The position numbers and the translations under genes are program-made. Below the pieces are notes generated by a model. That model worked only from the letters and a program-made list of their open reading frames with translations, made no database searches and was not told the origin of the DNA. This document shows, piece by piece, positions 18,168 through 27,935 of a DNA stretch of 64,000 nucleotides. The stretch is from Pseudomonas sp. CFII64 (GTDB lineage: Bacteria; Pseudomonadota; Gammaproteobacteria; Pseudomonadales; Pseudomonadaceae): the NCBI RefSeq assembly GCF_000416235.1, contig NZ_ATLO01000043.1, positions 1-64,000 of the forward strand, written 5' to 3'. Each line of letters opens with the position of its first letter. Positions within the stretch are counted from its first letter, which is position 1.

Positions 18168-18764
18168 TCACGGCACCAGATAACCCCGAACCCCGGTAAA
18201 GATAATCTGCGCGGCCAACGCGCAGACAAACAAACCCATGAGGCGGCTGACAATCTGCAAACCCTGGTCGCCCAGTACCCGTTCGATGTGGTTGGACAGG
18301 TAAAGCACCACGCCAACAGTCAGGCTGGCCAGGGCAATGCTGAGGATCGCGGTGAGTTTGTCATCCCAGTGGGGCTGGCTGACGCCCATGACCAGCAGCG
18401 CGCCGATGGTGCCGGGGCCAACGGTCAGTGGAATGGTCAGCGGCACGATGGTCATGTCCTGCTGGACATTGTCGGTCTGCACGGCCGACTTGCCTTGAGC
18501 CATGCCCAACGCGGAGATAAACAGCACGCTGCCAGCGCCAATGCGGAAGGCGTCGACGGTGATGCCGAACACACTGAAGATCACCCGTCCGAACAGATAC
18601 AGCAGCACACTGGAAACCAGCGTCGCCAACGCCACTTTCCAGGCCAGACGGCGTTGCTCCTTGCGTGAATGACCGCGGGTCAGGCTGATGAAGCAGGACA
18701 GGACGAAGAACGGGCTATAAAGCACCAGCATCTTCAGGTAAACGCTGAACAACACGTGGAGCAT
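18168..18764 (-). CDS. MarC family integral membrane protein
   Basis: A 198-residue UPF0056/MarC protein with six predicted membrane helices. The family hallmarks IGAGSVLFISALGMAQG and VPLTIPLTVGPGTIGALLVMG are present. Despite the name, MarC proteins are not shown to act in multiple antibiotic resistance; the transported substrate, if any, is unknown. It is a single gene transcribed toward the accessory family genes and lies 74 bases downstream of the end of retS. Confidence 0.92.
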   Translation of the reverse strand: MLHVLFSVYLKMLVLYSPFFVLSCFISLTRGHSRKEQRRLAWKVALATLVSSVLLYLFGRVIFSVFGITVDAFRIGAGSVLFISALGMAQGKSAVQTDNVQQDMTIVPLTIPLTVGPGTIGALLVMGVSQPHWDDKLTAILSIALASLTVGVVLYLSNHIERVLGDQGLQIVSRLMGLFVCALAAQIIFTGVRGYLVP

Positions 18765-18838
18765 GGCTTGGGCTCGCGGCAGCAGAATAAGGACGAGGGG
18801 AGTCTATCAGGCGGCAAGCGTTGCCTTGATGTGGATTG

Positions 18839-21628
18839 TCAGTTTTGCTGATAAAGGTCGCTGTCGGATGTCAGTGCGTGGGTCTTGGCGCGTTGGGCAA
18901 CCCAGAACTCCACCAGTTCGCGCAGTTGGGACAGCTCGACGGGTTTCGACATGTGGCCGTCCATGCCAGCCTGGCGCGCGCGGTCCTTGTGTTCAGTCAG
19001 GATGTGCGCGGTCAGCGCAACCACCGGGGTCCGCACACGCTGATTGCCCACTTCCCAGGCACGCAATTGTTCGGTGGCGGAGAAACCATCGAGGATCGGC
19101 ATTTCACAGTCCATCAGGACCAGATCGTAACGCTGGGCTTTCATCGCCCGCAGCGCTTCTTCGCCGTTGCTGGCGGTATCGGGATGCAGGTTGAGCTTGC
19201 CGAGCATGCCGCGAATGACTTTGGTCGAAATACTGTTGTCTTCGGCCACCAGAATGCGGAAGTCACTGGGTACGTTGATCGGCGTGTTCAGCACCGGCGC
19301 AATGGGCAGCGGGCCTGCGCCTTTGTTGCGCTGGGTGAGTTCATCCGCCAGCGTGGTCTTCAAGGTGTAGCCGGCCACGGGTTTGGCGAGGATGCGCTTG
19401 ACCCCGGCGTTGCGCGCGACAATCTTGCTTGGCGCGTTGCTGATGCCGGTCAGCATGATCAGCAGGATGTCGTGGTTCAGGCTCGGGTCTTCCTTGATCT
19501 TGGCCGCCAGCTGCATGCCGGTCATGCCGGGCATGTTCTGGTCGAGCAGGACCACATCGAAATAGTCGCGCAAGTGCGCCTTGGTGCGCAGCAGCGCCAG
19601 CGCTTCCTTGCCCGAGGGTACCGCGCTGACGTTCAAGCCCCACGCGGTGCATTGCTGGACCAACACCTTGCGGCAGGTGTCGTTGTCGTCGACCACCAGT
19701 ACCCGTGCGTCCTTGAGCGGGCTGTCCATGTCCAGCGGCGGTTGCTCCAGACGATCAGCGTCCAGTGGCAGGCTCAGCCACAACGTGCTGCCCTGGCTGC
19801 TTCCGGTCTGGATACCGAATTCACCGTCCATCAGCAGGATCAACTGCCGGGCAATCACCAGCCCCAGGTGACCGCCAAGCTTGCTCGCAGCGAGGAAATT
19901 CTTGCTGTGCAGTTCCGCATGCAGCAGGGCGTCGCGCTCGCTCGGCGCCAGCGGTTCGCCGCTGTCTTGCACGGCGATGCGCAGGCGTGGCTTGCCGGCC
20001 CGGGAGTCGAGCGCCACCACCACGAGGATTTCGCCCTCGTCGGTTTTCTTCAGGGCGTTTTCCAGCAGGCTCAACACGGTCTGACGCAAGCGGGTCGGGT
20101 CGCCGCTGATGACTCTGGGCACTTGCGGCTGGATCAGGCTGATCAGTTCGACATTTTGCTGTTCGGCCTTGGCCCGGAAGATATTCATGCAGTCTTCGAT
20201 CAACGCACTGAGATCGAACTGCACGTCGTCGAGCTCGATCTGGCCGGATTCCAGCTTGGTGATGTCCAGAATCTCGTTGATCAGCGTAAGGAGTTCGTTG
20301 CCCGCGCTGTGCACGGTCTGCACGTAATCGCGCTGCTTGACCGACAGCGGCGTGCCCAGCAGTAATTCGGTCATGCCCAGCACGCCGTTCATGGGGGTGC
20401 GGATTTCGTGACTGATCTTGGCCAGGAATTCCGCCTTGGCGTTGATTTCAGCGGTGCTGGCGGCCTGGTCGCGACTGATGCTGAATTTGTCTTCGGTGAT
20501 GCTGCGATGACGCTCGCTGAGCGCGATGCTCATGAGTAGCCCGCTGACGCAGAACACGCCGAGCAGCGTGAAAATCAGCCACTGCGGGGAAATCATCGTC
20601 AGCCACAGCAACGCGGGCAGAATGATCAGGCAACCAATATTGAACGTGATCATTGAGAACACGAACAGCCGCGCTGGCGAATATCCTTTTTGCCAGTTAT
20701 ACGCGGAAACAAACAGGATGCTCAGCGTCGCCAGACTGACCAGCCCGAAGGTCAGCAGGTTGAGCGGCAAGGTGTCGACGAACAGGATCAGCAAGGCGCC
20801 CAGCGCAATGACCAGCAGGCTGCCCAGCAACCAGCGGTCCAGCTTCACGACCTTGCGGTGGTAGAAGAAACAATAGGTGTACATCAGCCCGGTAATGGCC
20901 GCGAGTAACAGGGTCAGGTGCGCGCTGGGTGTCTGGGGGATATGCCAGGTATTGAGCCAGGGCGTCAGCAGGTTGAGCAGCAGAATCGCGCTCAGTGCCA
21001 GCAGCGCCTCGCAGGCTGCCAGCCAGAGATTACTGGGGGATCGTGTGTGGGCGTAGCGGGTCAGGTTTTGCAGAATCAGCATCGCCAGGGAACCGAGCAG
21101 AAGTCCGAGTACAAAGGGTTCGCGTTCGTCGGCGGCACTTTCGATGGCGGGTTGCAGCGTGATGTTGGGGCGCAGTTGCTGGGTTGAAACCAGGCGCAGA
21201 TAGAGATCCAGGGGCACGTCGCTCTGAGGCAACGGCAACATGAAGTCTCGGGAATGCAGCAGTTGGTCCTGGCGCGGGATGTTATTGCCGGTGCGCGAAT
21301 GGTCGACCATCTGCTCGCCGTTCAGGACATACATGTCCAGGCTGGCCAGGTCCGGTGCGAAGATGCGCAGCAGTTGTTCGTGCTTGTTGGGTTGCAGGCG
21401 GTAGTGCAGCCATAGCGCACTGTTTCGGTCCGCTGCGGTGATGTGCGCAAGATCGATGGGACTGAACGCGTTTTCGAAGCGTGCCGAGCGGATATCGCTC
21501 AATTGCAGATCCGCCGGGCTGTCGAGCAAGGTTGACCAGCCTGCACTCTGCTCGGCTTGCGCTGTGAGCATGAAGAGCAGGGTCAGTACCCCGACGGTTA
21601 ATCTTTTGGCAATCCTGAGCCAGCGCAC
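18839..21628 (-). CDS. retS: Hybrid sensor kinase RetS
   Basis: A 929-residue inner-membrane hybrid sensor. Order: signal peptide (1-25), periplasmic 7TMR-DISMED2 domain (about 35-170), seven-helix 7TMR-DISM region (about 175-370), histidine kinase dimerisation domain with His407 (KISHEIRTPMNGVLG), an ATPase domain, then two receiver domains with Asp696 (LLDQNMPG) and Asp840 (LMDCEMPI). There is no HPt domain. This layout and its place beside purD-purH identify RetS, which in P. aeruginosa binds GacS and blocks the Gac/Rsm switch to biofilm and T6SS expression. The ATPase G1 box reads DSGEPLAPSER instead of the usual DTGxGI, so kinase activity is probably weak or lost. Confidence 0.93.
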   Translation of the reverse strand: MRWLRIAKRLTVGVLTLLFMLTAQAEQSAGWSTLLDSPADLQLSDIRSARFENAFSPIDLAHITAADRNSALWLHYRLQPNKHEQLLRIFAPDLASLDMYVLNGEQMVDHSRTGNNIPRQDQLLHSRDFMLPLPQSDVPLDLYLRLVSTQQLRPNITLQPAIESAADEREPFVLGLLLGSLAMLILQNLTRYAHTRSPSNLWLAACEALLALSAILLLNLLTPWLNTWHIPQTPSAHLTLLLAAITGLMYTYCFFYHRKVVKLDRWLLGSLLVIALGALLILFVDTLPLNLLTFGLVSLATLSILFVSAYNWQKGYSPARLFVFSMITFNIGCLIILPALLWLTMISPQWLIFTLLGVFCVSGLLMSIALSERHRSITEDKFSISRDQAASTAEINAKAEFLAKISHEIRTPMNGVLGMTELLLGTPLSVKQRDYVQTVHSAGNELLTLINEILDITKLESGQIELDDVQFDLSALIEDCMNIFRAKAEQQNVELISLIQPQVPRVISGDPTRLRQTVLSLLENALKKTDEGEILVVVALDSRAGKPRLRIAVQDSGEPLAPSERDALLHAELHSKNFLAASKLGGHLGLVIARQLILLMDGEFGIQTGSSQGSTLWLSLPLDADRLEQPPLDMDSPLKDARVLVVDDNDTCRKVLVQQCTAWGLNVSAVPSGKEALALLRTKAHLRDYFDVVLLDQNMPGMTGMQLAAKIKEDPSLNHDILLIMLTGISNAPSKIVARNAGVKRILAKPVAGYTLKTTLADELTQRNKGAGPLPIAPVLNTPINVPSDFRILVAEDNSISTKVIRGMLGKLNLHPDTASNGEEALRAMKAQRYDLVLMDCEMPILDGFSATEQLRAWEVGNQRVRTPVVALTAHILTEHKDRARQAGMDGHMSKPVELSQLRELVEFWVAQRAKTHALTSDSDLYQQN

Positions 21629-21710
21629 GGCGAAATCCCTTCGTAGATGAATGCCAGATAACCCTGCGCGGTGCTGAAATAACCAGAAGAACTCGAACCT
21701 TCGGACGAAT

Positions 21711-21740
21711 TGCGGGGCGAGTCATCTGTCTCGCCCCGCA
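21711..21740 (-). terminator. GC-rich hairpin after purD
   Basis: TGCGGGGCGAG and CTCGCCCCGCA form an 11-base-pair perfect stem with an eight-base loop in the space between purD and retS. No T run follows on the purD strand, so it may slow rather than fully stop transcription into retS. Confidence 0.5.
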
Positions 21741-21771
21741 GGATTGCGCCCGGTTCTGGTTGCCTGACGGC

Positions 21772-23067
21772 TTATTCCAGCTCTTCACCGCGCTCGCGTG
21801 CAATGGCGCGATAGCCAATGTCACTGCGATAGAAACAACCTTCCCAATCAATCTTTGCTGCCAGCGCATACGCCTGTTGTTGCGCATCGCCCACGCTGTC
21901 GCCCATGGCTGTCGCACACAGAACGCGGCCGCCACTGGTTACCACCTGACCATCCTGCAACGCGGTCCCGGCATGAAACACTTTGCCCGACAGTTGCGCT
22001 GCGTCGTCCAGACCCTTGATCGCTGCGCCCTTGGCGTAATCGCCAGGGTAACCGCCAGCGGCCAGAACAATGCCCAGGCTTGGACGAGGGTCCCACTGCG
22101 CTTCGACTTTATCCAGTGCCTGCGCCAATGCCGCCTCGACCAGCAACACGAGGCTGGACTGCAAGCGCAGCATCACGGGTTGGGTTTCCGGATCGCCAAA
22201 GCGGCAGTTGAACTCGATAACCTTCGGATTGCCAGCTTTGTCGATCATCAGACCAGCATAGAGGAAGCCGGTGTAAATATTACCTTCGTCAGCCATGCCT
22301 CGGACGGTCGGCCATATGACCAGATCCATGACACGCTGATGCACCTCGGCGGTCACCACCGGGGCCGGGGAGTAAGCACCCATGCCGCCAGTATTCGGGC
22401 CGCTGTCGCCGTCGCCGACGCGCTTGTGATCCTGGCTGGTGGCCATCGGCAGGACATTCTTGCCGTCGACCATGACAATGAAGCTGGCCTCTTCACCATC
22501 GAGAAACTCTTCGATGACCACACGCGAACCTGCTTCACCAAAGGCGTTGCCAGCCAGCATGTCGCGCACCGCGTCTTCGGCTTCGACCAGGGTCATGGCG
22601 ACGATAACGCCTTTGCCCGCAGCCAGGCCGTCGGCCTTGATGACGATTGGCGCGCCTTTTTCACGAAGGTAAGCCAGGGCAGGCTCGATCTCGGTGAAGT
22701 TCTGATAATCGGCAGTCGGGATCTTGTGGCGAGCCAGGAAATCCTTGGTGAACGCTTTCGAGCCTTCCAGCTGGGCAGCGCCAGCAGTCGGACCGAAGCA
22801 ATCCAGGCCACGGCTGCGGAACAGATCGACAACACCGGCGACCAGCGGCACTTCCGGGCCAACGATGGTCAGCGAGACATTCTTTTCTGCGAAATCAGCC
22901 AGTTGCTCAAGGGCGAGCACGTCGATGGCAACGTTTTCGCACTTGGCTTCGATGGCGGTTCCGGCATTGCCCGGGGCAACGAAAACCTTCACGACGCGGG
23001 GGTCCTGGGCAACTTTCCAGGCCAGGGCGTGTTCACGTCCGCCACTGCCGATGATGAGTACGTTCAT
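21772..23067 (-). CDS. purD: Phosphoribosylamine-glycine ligase (GARS)
   Basis: ATP-grasp enzyme joining glycine to phosphoribosylamine in the second step of purine synthesis; 431 residues, the usual length. It opens with MNVLIIGSGGREHALAW and holds the ATP-grasp blocks IVIKADGLAAGKGVIVA, EASFIVMVDGKNVLPMA and EFNCRFGDPETQPVM. It follows purH on the same strand after 133 bases that contain a REPIN, so the two are probably one unit with reduced readthrough. Confidence 0.96.
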   Translation of the reverse strand: MNVLIIGSGGREHALAWKVAQDPRVVKVFVAPGNAGTAIEAKCENVAIDVLALEQLADFAEKNVSLTIVGPEVPLVAGVVDLFRSRGLDCFGPTAGAAQLEGSKAFTKDFLARHKIPTADYQNFTEIEPALAYLREKGAPIVIKADGLAAGKGVIVAMTLVEAEDAVRDMLAGNAFGEAGSRVVIEEFLDGEEASFIVMVDGKNVLPMATSQDHKRVGDGDSGPNTGGMGAYSPAPVVTAEVHQRVMDLVIWPTVRGMADEGNIYTGFLYAGLMIDKAGNPKVIEFNCRFGDPETQPVMLRLQSSLVLLVEAALAQALDKVEAQWDPRPSLGIVLAAGGYPGDYAKGAAIKGLDDAAQLSGKVFHAGTALQDGQVVTSGGRVLCATAMGDSVGDAQQQAYALAAKIDWEGCFYRSDIGYRAIARERGEELE

Positions 23068-23093
23068 TTCAAAACCTCGATGACGCTAATTCT

Positions 23094-23185
23094 GGTAGGA
23101 CCGGCTTTAGCCGGGAGGGTGCCGGGCCTCATGACATAGATACGTCACATGTACCGGCCCCTCGCGGCTGAAGCCGCTCCTACGG
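23094..23185. repeat. REPIN between purH and purD
   Basis: The REP unit GGTAGGACCGGCTTTAGCC and the inverted unit GGCTGAAGCCGCTCCTACGG are separated by about 50 bases. The element fills most of the 133-base purH-purD spacer. Confidence 0.85.
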
Positions 23186-23200
23186 ATATGGGGGGGCGCG

Positions 23201-24808
23201 TTAGTGTCTGAAATGCCGCGTCCCGGTGAATACCATCGCAATCCCTGCCTCATCGGCTGCGGCAATCACTTCGTTGTCGCGCATCGAGCCGCCTGGCTGG
23301 ATCACGGCAGTGATGCCGACCTTGGCGGCGTTGTCGATACCATCGCGGAACGGGAAGAATGCGTCCGAGGCCATCACGGCGCCCTGGACTGCCAAACCGG
23401 CGTGTTCGGCCTTGATCGCGGCAATGCGTGCCGAGTTGACGCGGCTCATCTGGCCGGCGCCGACGCCGATGGTCTGGCGATTGCGGGCGTAGACAATGGC
23501 GTTGGACTTGACGTATTTCGCCACTTTCCAGGCGAAGATCAGGTCGTGGATTTCCTGCTCGGTCGGCGCGCGCTGAGTAACGATTTTCAGGTCATCGGCA
23601 CCGATCATGCCGATGTCACGGCTCTGCACCAGCAGGCCGCCGTTGACACGCTTGTAGTCCCAGGCAGCGGCACGTTCGGCAGCCCACTGGCCGGTGGTCA
23701 ACAGACGCACGTTGGCTTTGGTGGCCACGATGGCCTGGGCTTCGGCGCTGACGCTCGGAGCGATGATGACTTCGACGAACTGACGCTCGACGATGGCCTT
23801 GGCGGTTGCAGCGTCCAGCTCGCGGTTGAAGGCGATGATGCCGCCGAATGCCGATTCGGTATCGGTGGCGTAAGCCAGTTCGTAGGCCTGACGGATGCCG
23901 CCTTCAGCGTCCGGGCAAACCGCAACGCCGCACGGGTTGGCGTGCTTGACGATGACGCAGGCCGGCTTGACGAAGCTCTTCACACACTCCAGCGCGGCGT
24001 CGGTGTCGGCCACATTGTTGAACGACAGTTCCTTGCCTTGCAGCTGGGTGGCCGTGGCAATGCCCACTTCGGCCGGATTGGCCTCGACATAGAACGCTGC
24101 ACTTTGGTGCGGGTTCTCGCCATAGCGCATTTCCTGCGCCTTGATGAACTGGCTGTTGAAGGTGCGCGGGAAGCCGCTGCGGCCTTCAGTGCTCAGGGTT
24201 TCAGCCTTCTGGTCGATGCTGCCCAGATAGTTGGCGATCATGCCGTCGTAAGCAGCGGTGTGTTCGAACGCCTTGAGCATCAGGTCGAAGCGCTGTGCGT
24301 AGGTCAGGCCGCCGGCCTTGAGGCTTTCCAGTACCTGGCTGTAGTCGCTGGCGTTAACCACGATGGCGACATCTTTATGGTTTTTCGCCGCAGAACGGAC
24401 CATGGTCGGGCCGCCGATATCGATGTTTTCGATAGCGGTCGGCAGGTCGCAGCCGGGTTTTGCAATCGTTGCTTCGAATGGGTAGAGATTGACCGCAACC
24501 AGGTCGATCGGCTTGATGCCGTGCTCGTTCATGATCGCGTCGTCGATGCCGCGACGACCGAGGATGCCGCCGTGGATTTTCGGGTGCAGGGTCTTGACCC
24601 GACCGTCCATCATTTCCGCAAAGCCGGTGTAGTCGGCAACTTCTACCGCTGCGACGCCGTTGTCCTTCAACAGCTTGAAGGTGCCACCAGTGGAAAGGAT
24701 CTCAACGCCAAGGGCTTCCAGTTCGCGGGCAAATTCAAGAATTCCCGTCTTGTCGGAAACACTGATCAGGGCGCGGCGGATCGGCAGGCGTGTGGTCTGG
24801 TCGGTCAT
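23201..24808 (-). CDS. purH: Bifunctional AICAR transformylase/IMP cyclohydrolase
   Basis: Carries out the last two steps of IMP synthesis; 535 residues. The N-terminal IMP cyclohydrolase domain (about 1-200) shows [17 protein letters not shown] and [16 protein letters not shown]. The C-terminal transformylase domain has the catalytic region [13 protein letters not shown] and the end block [15 protein letters not shown]. The ATG at 24808 ([14 protein letters not shown]) is chosen over an in-frame ATG seven codons upstream, as it matches the family start. fis lies 80 bases upstream, separated by a terminator. Confidence 0.96.
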   Translation of the reverse strand: MTDQTTRLPIRRALISVSDKTGILEFARELEALGVEILSTGGTFKLLKDNGVAAVEVADYTGFAEMMDGRVKTLHPKIHGGILGRRGIDDAIMNEHGIKPIDLVAVNLYPFEATIAKPGCDLPTAIENIDIGGPTMVRSAAKNHKDVAIVVNASDYSQVLESLKAGGLTYAQRFDLMLKAFEHTAAYDGMIANYLGSIDQKAETLSTEGRSGFPRTFNSQFIKAQEMRYGENPHQSAAFYVEANPAEVGIATATQLQGKELSFNNVADTDAALECVKSFVKPACVIVKHANPCGVAVCPDAEGGIRQAYELAYATDTESAFGGIIAFNRELDAATAKAIVERQFVEVIIAPSVSAEAQAIVATKANVRLLTTGQWAAERAAAWDYKRVNGGLLVQSRDIGMIGADDLKIVTQRAPTEQEIHDLIFAWKVAKYVKSNAIVYARNRQTIGVGAGQMSRVNSARIAAIKAEHAGLAVQGAVMASDAFFPFRDGIDNAAKVGITAVIQPGGSMRDNEVIAAADEAGIAMVFTGTRHFRH

Positions 24809-24842
24809 CTCGATTTCCATCAAAAACAAATAGAGGTAAGCA

Positions 24843-24877
24843 AAAAAGGCGACAGCATGAAAGCGCGTCGCCTTTTT
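24843..24877 (-). terminator. Rho-independent terminator after fis
   Basis: AAAAAGGCGAC and GTCGCCTTTTT form a perfect stem around a 13-base loop. On the minus strand it ends in GTCGCC followed by TTTTTT, a textbook intrinsic terminator for the dusB-fis transcript. It is symmetrical enough to work in both directions. Confidence 0.85.
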
Positions 24878-24888
24878 GTTTTGAATGC

Positions 24889-25209
24889 TTAAAGCAGATC
24901 GTACTGCTTGAGTTTCTTGCGCAAGGTGCCGCGGTTCAGGCCCAGCAGTTCGGACGCTTTGGTCTGGTTGCCCTTGACGTAATTCATCACGCTTTCGAGC
25001 AGCGGCGCCTCGACTTCCGACAACACCAGGTTGTAGACGTCAGTGACGGGAGCGCCTTCGAGGTGGGCGAAATAATTGTGCAGCGCCTTCTCGACACTGC
25101 CGCGCAGGGTCTGGCCCTCTTCGCTCGGCGTGTTGAGGTGCTGTTTCAAATTGACGTTGTCGCTCACGGGTGTTGTTCCACTCACTAAAGTCTCGGTCAT
25201 CATCGTCAT
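24889..25209 (-). CDS. fis: DNA-binding protein Fis
   Basis: Nucleoid-associated regulator of 106 residues. The C-terminal helix-turn-helix ([20 protein letters not shown]) is nearly identical to that of other Fis proteins, and the middle carries the dimerisation helices ([12 protein letters not shown]). The ATG at 25209 (MTMMTETL) overlaps the dusB stop by four bases; ATG codons at 25203 and 25200 are alternatives. The dusB-fis pair is the classic arrangement in gamma-proteobacteria and implies expression tied to dusB. Confidence 0.95.
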   Translation of the reverse strand: MTMMTETLVSGTTPVSDNVNLKQHLNTPSEEGQTLRGSVEKALHNYFAHLEGAPVTDVYNLVLSEVEAPLLESVMNYVKGNQTKASELLGLNRGTLRKKLKQYDLL

Positions 25210-26219
25210 GCGGCCACCTCTTCTTCTTTCCCTGCATCCGGGCTTTCGTAGCGTTCGCTGAAAAACTCGCGGACGTTGGCGCACTGTGCTTCTGTATCCT
25301 GCAAACGATTGAAGTGGGCGCGAAACTCCCTGGCGCCCGGCAAGGTTGCGAGATACCAGCCGACATGCTTGCGGGCAATTCGCACGCCAAGCACATCGCC
25401 ATAGAAAACGTGAAGCGCTGCCAAATGCTCAAGCAGAATGCGTTCCACTTCACTTAATTGCAGAGTCGGCAATGTCTCGCCGGTTCGCAGGTAGTGTTCT
25501 ATTTCGCGAAAAATCCATGGACGCCCTTGAGCGGCCCGGCCTATCAACAGTCCGTCGGCGCCGGTCGCGTGCAACACGTGCCGGGCTTTCTGGGGTGAAT
25601 CGATGTCGCCATTGGCAAATACCGGAATCGACATCGCCTGCTTGATTTCAGCGATGGTGTCGTATTCGGCTTCACCGGTGTAAAGGTCGGCACGGGTGCG
25701 CCCATGGACGGCCAGCGCCTGGATCCCGGCCTGTTCGGCGATTTTCGCAATCGTCAGGCCATTCTTGTTCGCCCGGTCCCAGCCGGTGCGTATCTTCAAG
25801 GTGACCGGCACATCGACTGCGGCAACCACTGCCTGCAGGATCTCGCTCACCAGTTGCTCGTCCTTCAACAGCGCAGAACCCGCCGCCTTGTTACATACTT
25901 TTTTCGCCGGACACCCCATGTTGATGTCGATGATCTGCGCGCCCAGTTCAACGTTGGCGCGGGCGGCGTCGGCAAGCATTTGCGGGTCACCACCGGCGAT
26001 CTGTACCGAGCGCGGCTCGGGATCACCTTCATGGATCATGCGCAGTCGCGATTTGCGGCTGTTCCACAGGCTCATGTCACTGGTGACCATTTCCGATACC
26101 ACCAGGCCCGCGCCGAGTTGGCGGCAGAGCTGACGAAAGGGCTGGTCGGTGACGCCCGCCATGGGGGCGAGAATCAAGCCATTGTGCAATGTATACGGAC
26201 CGATGCGTACCGCCGACAT
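25206..26219 (-). CDS. dusB: tRNA-dihydrouridine synthase B
   Basis: Flavin enzyme that reduces specific uridines in tRNA to dihydrouridine; 337 residues. Visible motifs are the start [16 protein letters not shown], the active-site cysteine block [18 protein letters not shown], and the FMN/RNA-site blocks KIRTGWD, AVHGRTR and ANGDIDSP. It leads the dusB-fis operon, with a promoter candidate about 130 bases upstream. Confidence 0.95.
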   Translation of the reverse strand: MSAVRIGPYTLHNGLILAPMAGVTDQPFRQLCRQLGAGLVVSEMVTSDMSLWNSRKSRLRMIHEGDPEPRSVQIAGGDPQMLADAARANVELGAQIIDINMGCPAKKVCNKAAGSALLKDEQLVSEILQAVVAAVDVPVTLKIRTGWDRANKNGLTIAKIAEQAGIQALAVHGRTRADLYTGEAEYDTIAEIKQAMSIPVFANGDIDSPQKARHVLHATGADGLLIGRAAQGRPWIFREIEHYLRTGETLPTLQLSEVERILLEHLAALHVFYGDVLGVRIARKHVGWYLATLPGAREFRAHFNRLQDTEAQCANVREFFSERYESPDAGKEEEVAA

Positions 26220-26350
26220 AGGTGTGCCTGTTGTGGGGCCGAATCATCGCAGGCCGTGATGACTGCTCGATGTTCACGGTCTGCCCGGACCGGTCTTCCA
26301 AGTGCTCAAGCGCTTTTCAGACCGAATCCAGAGTAAGAAAAAGGGTTGGC

Positions 26351-26379
26351 ATGATACCCGCTCTCGATGACTGGATAAA
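26351..26379 (-). promoter_or_regulatory. Candidate sigma-70 promoter of dusB-fis, overlapping a tandem repeat
   Basis: On the minus strand TATCAT (-10) lies 17 bases from TTTATC (-35), about 130 bases before dusB. The -35 overlaps the first copy of an imperfect direct repeat, TGGATAAAGGCTGAA (26372-26386) and TGGATAAAATCTGAA (26388-26402), which could be a regulator site. The rest of the 318-base gap up to the DUF3426 gene has no recognisable feature. Confidence 0.4.
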
Positions 26380-26537
26380 GGCTGAATTGGATAAAATCTG
26401 AACAGTTATTTTTTTATCGCGAAACGTTCGTGCCTCTTGTCCTGGTTCTGAAATGCCTTGGCAGCGACCGCCAATGCGTGCATCGAAATCGATACGCCAG
26501 GTCTATGAAAGTCAGCGAGCCAGCAGGCGCGCGGCTT

Positions 26538-27911
26538 TCATTCCGGAGAGCGGAAACTCAGACTGTAATTCACGGCTTTGGCGCCGGGATCGAGAATGTC
26601 CAACGCGATGTGGATCGGCGTCTGCGGAGGCATTTCTTCCTTGCCGGCCATCTCGCCGCTCAGGTATTCCGCCGGTTTGAAGCGACGACTGGCAATCAGT
26701 TGACCACTGGTATCGGCAAAGCGCAGCTCCAGCAGCGGGAAAGGTTGGGAAAACGACGCGCGGTTATAGATGATCGCGTCGACGACCAATGCACCTTTGA
26801 ATTCCGGATGGCTGCGCACCACCAGATTGCTGCTCTTGAGCAGTTTGATATCAACCTTGGACGGAACCTTGCAGTCGATTTGCGGGCAGATCAGCTGAAA
26901 CCACGGGCGGTACTGATCCTGGCGGGCCAGTTCGTCAAAGTGATACCAGATGTATTGGCCTGCCAATCCGGCCAGGGCCAATACCGCCAGCAGTGTCCAG
27001 ATCAGGCGTCGCCCCCAGTGAGACTTGGGCCGCTGCCATTCCAGCTGCAAGGGTTCGTCGGTCAGGTCGACCAGCGTTTTGTCGCGCATCGCAGGTTCGC
27101 TGCGATTGCGTCGGCCGCGCACTTCGGGTTCTGGTTGCGGCTCGTGGTCTTGCTCGTCGTTGTCATCGTCGTCCAGCGCCGACCAGCGTTCGGTCTTCTC
27201 ACTGCCCGGCGCCTTGCGCTGGCTTTGCAAAGGGGCCATGGGCTCCTCGTCGCCGAGTTCGTCGGGGTTCGAAGACAGCGAAGGTTCGGTTCGACCGTTG
27301 CCGGACGTCTGCTCTTGCTCGGACTCGGGTTCAAGTTCCAGTGACTGCTGAGGCTCGGCGATGACTTCGGCCTGCAGTTCCGGGAGCTGACTGACGTCGT
27401 CATTGCGCAGGCTGGTGACCCACTCGTCGGCGTTGTGGGCATTGTCGCGATGGGCGGACAGGTTGGCATCGCCATCGGCGCGGTTTCTTTCGCGACCAAA
27501 GGTTTCCGGCAGCTGGATTTCCCGCTGCTCAAGACGCGCCAGTTCTTCGTCCAGGTCCATGTCGTCCAGGTCGAGGGCGTTGGCTTTCCAGTCTCTGGGC
27601 GCCGGGACGATTTCCACCACTTCAGGTGCAGGTACAGGTTCAGGCGAAGGTTCGACAGCCACCAGTGCCGGCGGGGCTTGCACGGCCAGCGGAGCAACCA
27701 TTGCTGGCGCAGGCTCAAACGTTGGCGCAGGCGCTTTGGCCGTCTCGCCAGCCGAGTCATCGCCGCGTTGCTCCAGCAACTGTTTGGCGGCATTGAAAAC
27801 CTGCAGGCAGGCTCCGCAACGAACCACACCGCGCGCCACGCTCAGTTGGGCGTGGCTCACTCGGAAACTGGTCTGGCAGTGCGGGCACTGGGTGACGAAG
27901 CTGTCGGTCAT
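26538..27911 (-). CDS. Zinc-ribbon, DUF3426 domain membrane protein
   Basis: A 457-residue protein with an N-terminal MJ0042-type zinc ribbon: cysteines in TQCPHCQTSF and VRCGACLQVF (two C-x2-C pairs). A long acidic, low-complexity linker rich in Glu, Ala, Pro and Ser follows (about residues 45-305). One membrane helix (RLIWTLLAVLALAGLAGQY) and a C-terminal DUF3426 domain (about 330-457) complete it. The arrangement suggests a cytoplasmic zinc ribbon tethered to a periplasmic domain. The function is not known. It is conserved next to prmA in Pseudomonas and starts 24 bases from the prmA stop, probably in the same transcript. Confidence 0.88.
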   Translation of the reverse strand: MTDSFVTQCPHCQTSFRVSHAQLSVARGVVRCGACLQVFNAAKQLLEQRGDDSAGETAKAPAPTFEPAPAMVAPLAVQAPPALVAVEPSPEPVPAPEVVEIVPAPRDWKANALDLDDMDLDEELARLEQREIQLPETFGRERNRADGDANLSAHRDNAHNADEWVTSLRNDDVSQLPELQAEVIAEPQQSLELEPESEQEQTSGNGRTEPSLSSNPDELGDEEPMAPLQSQRKAPGSEKTERWSALDDDDNDEQDHEPQPEPEVRGRRNRSEPAMRDKTLVDLTDEPLQLEWQRPKSHWGRRLIWTLLAVLALAGLAGQYIWYHFDELARQDQYRPWFQLICPQIDCKVPSKVDIKLLKSSNLVVRSHPEFKGALVVDAIIYNRASFSQPFPLLELRFADTSGQLIASRRFKPAEYLSGEMAGKEEMPPQTPIHIALDILDPGAKAVNYSLSFRSPE

Positions 27912-27935
27912 GCGACTGTCCGGTTCAAGCGGCGG

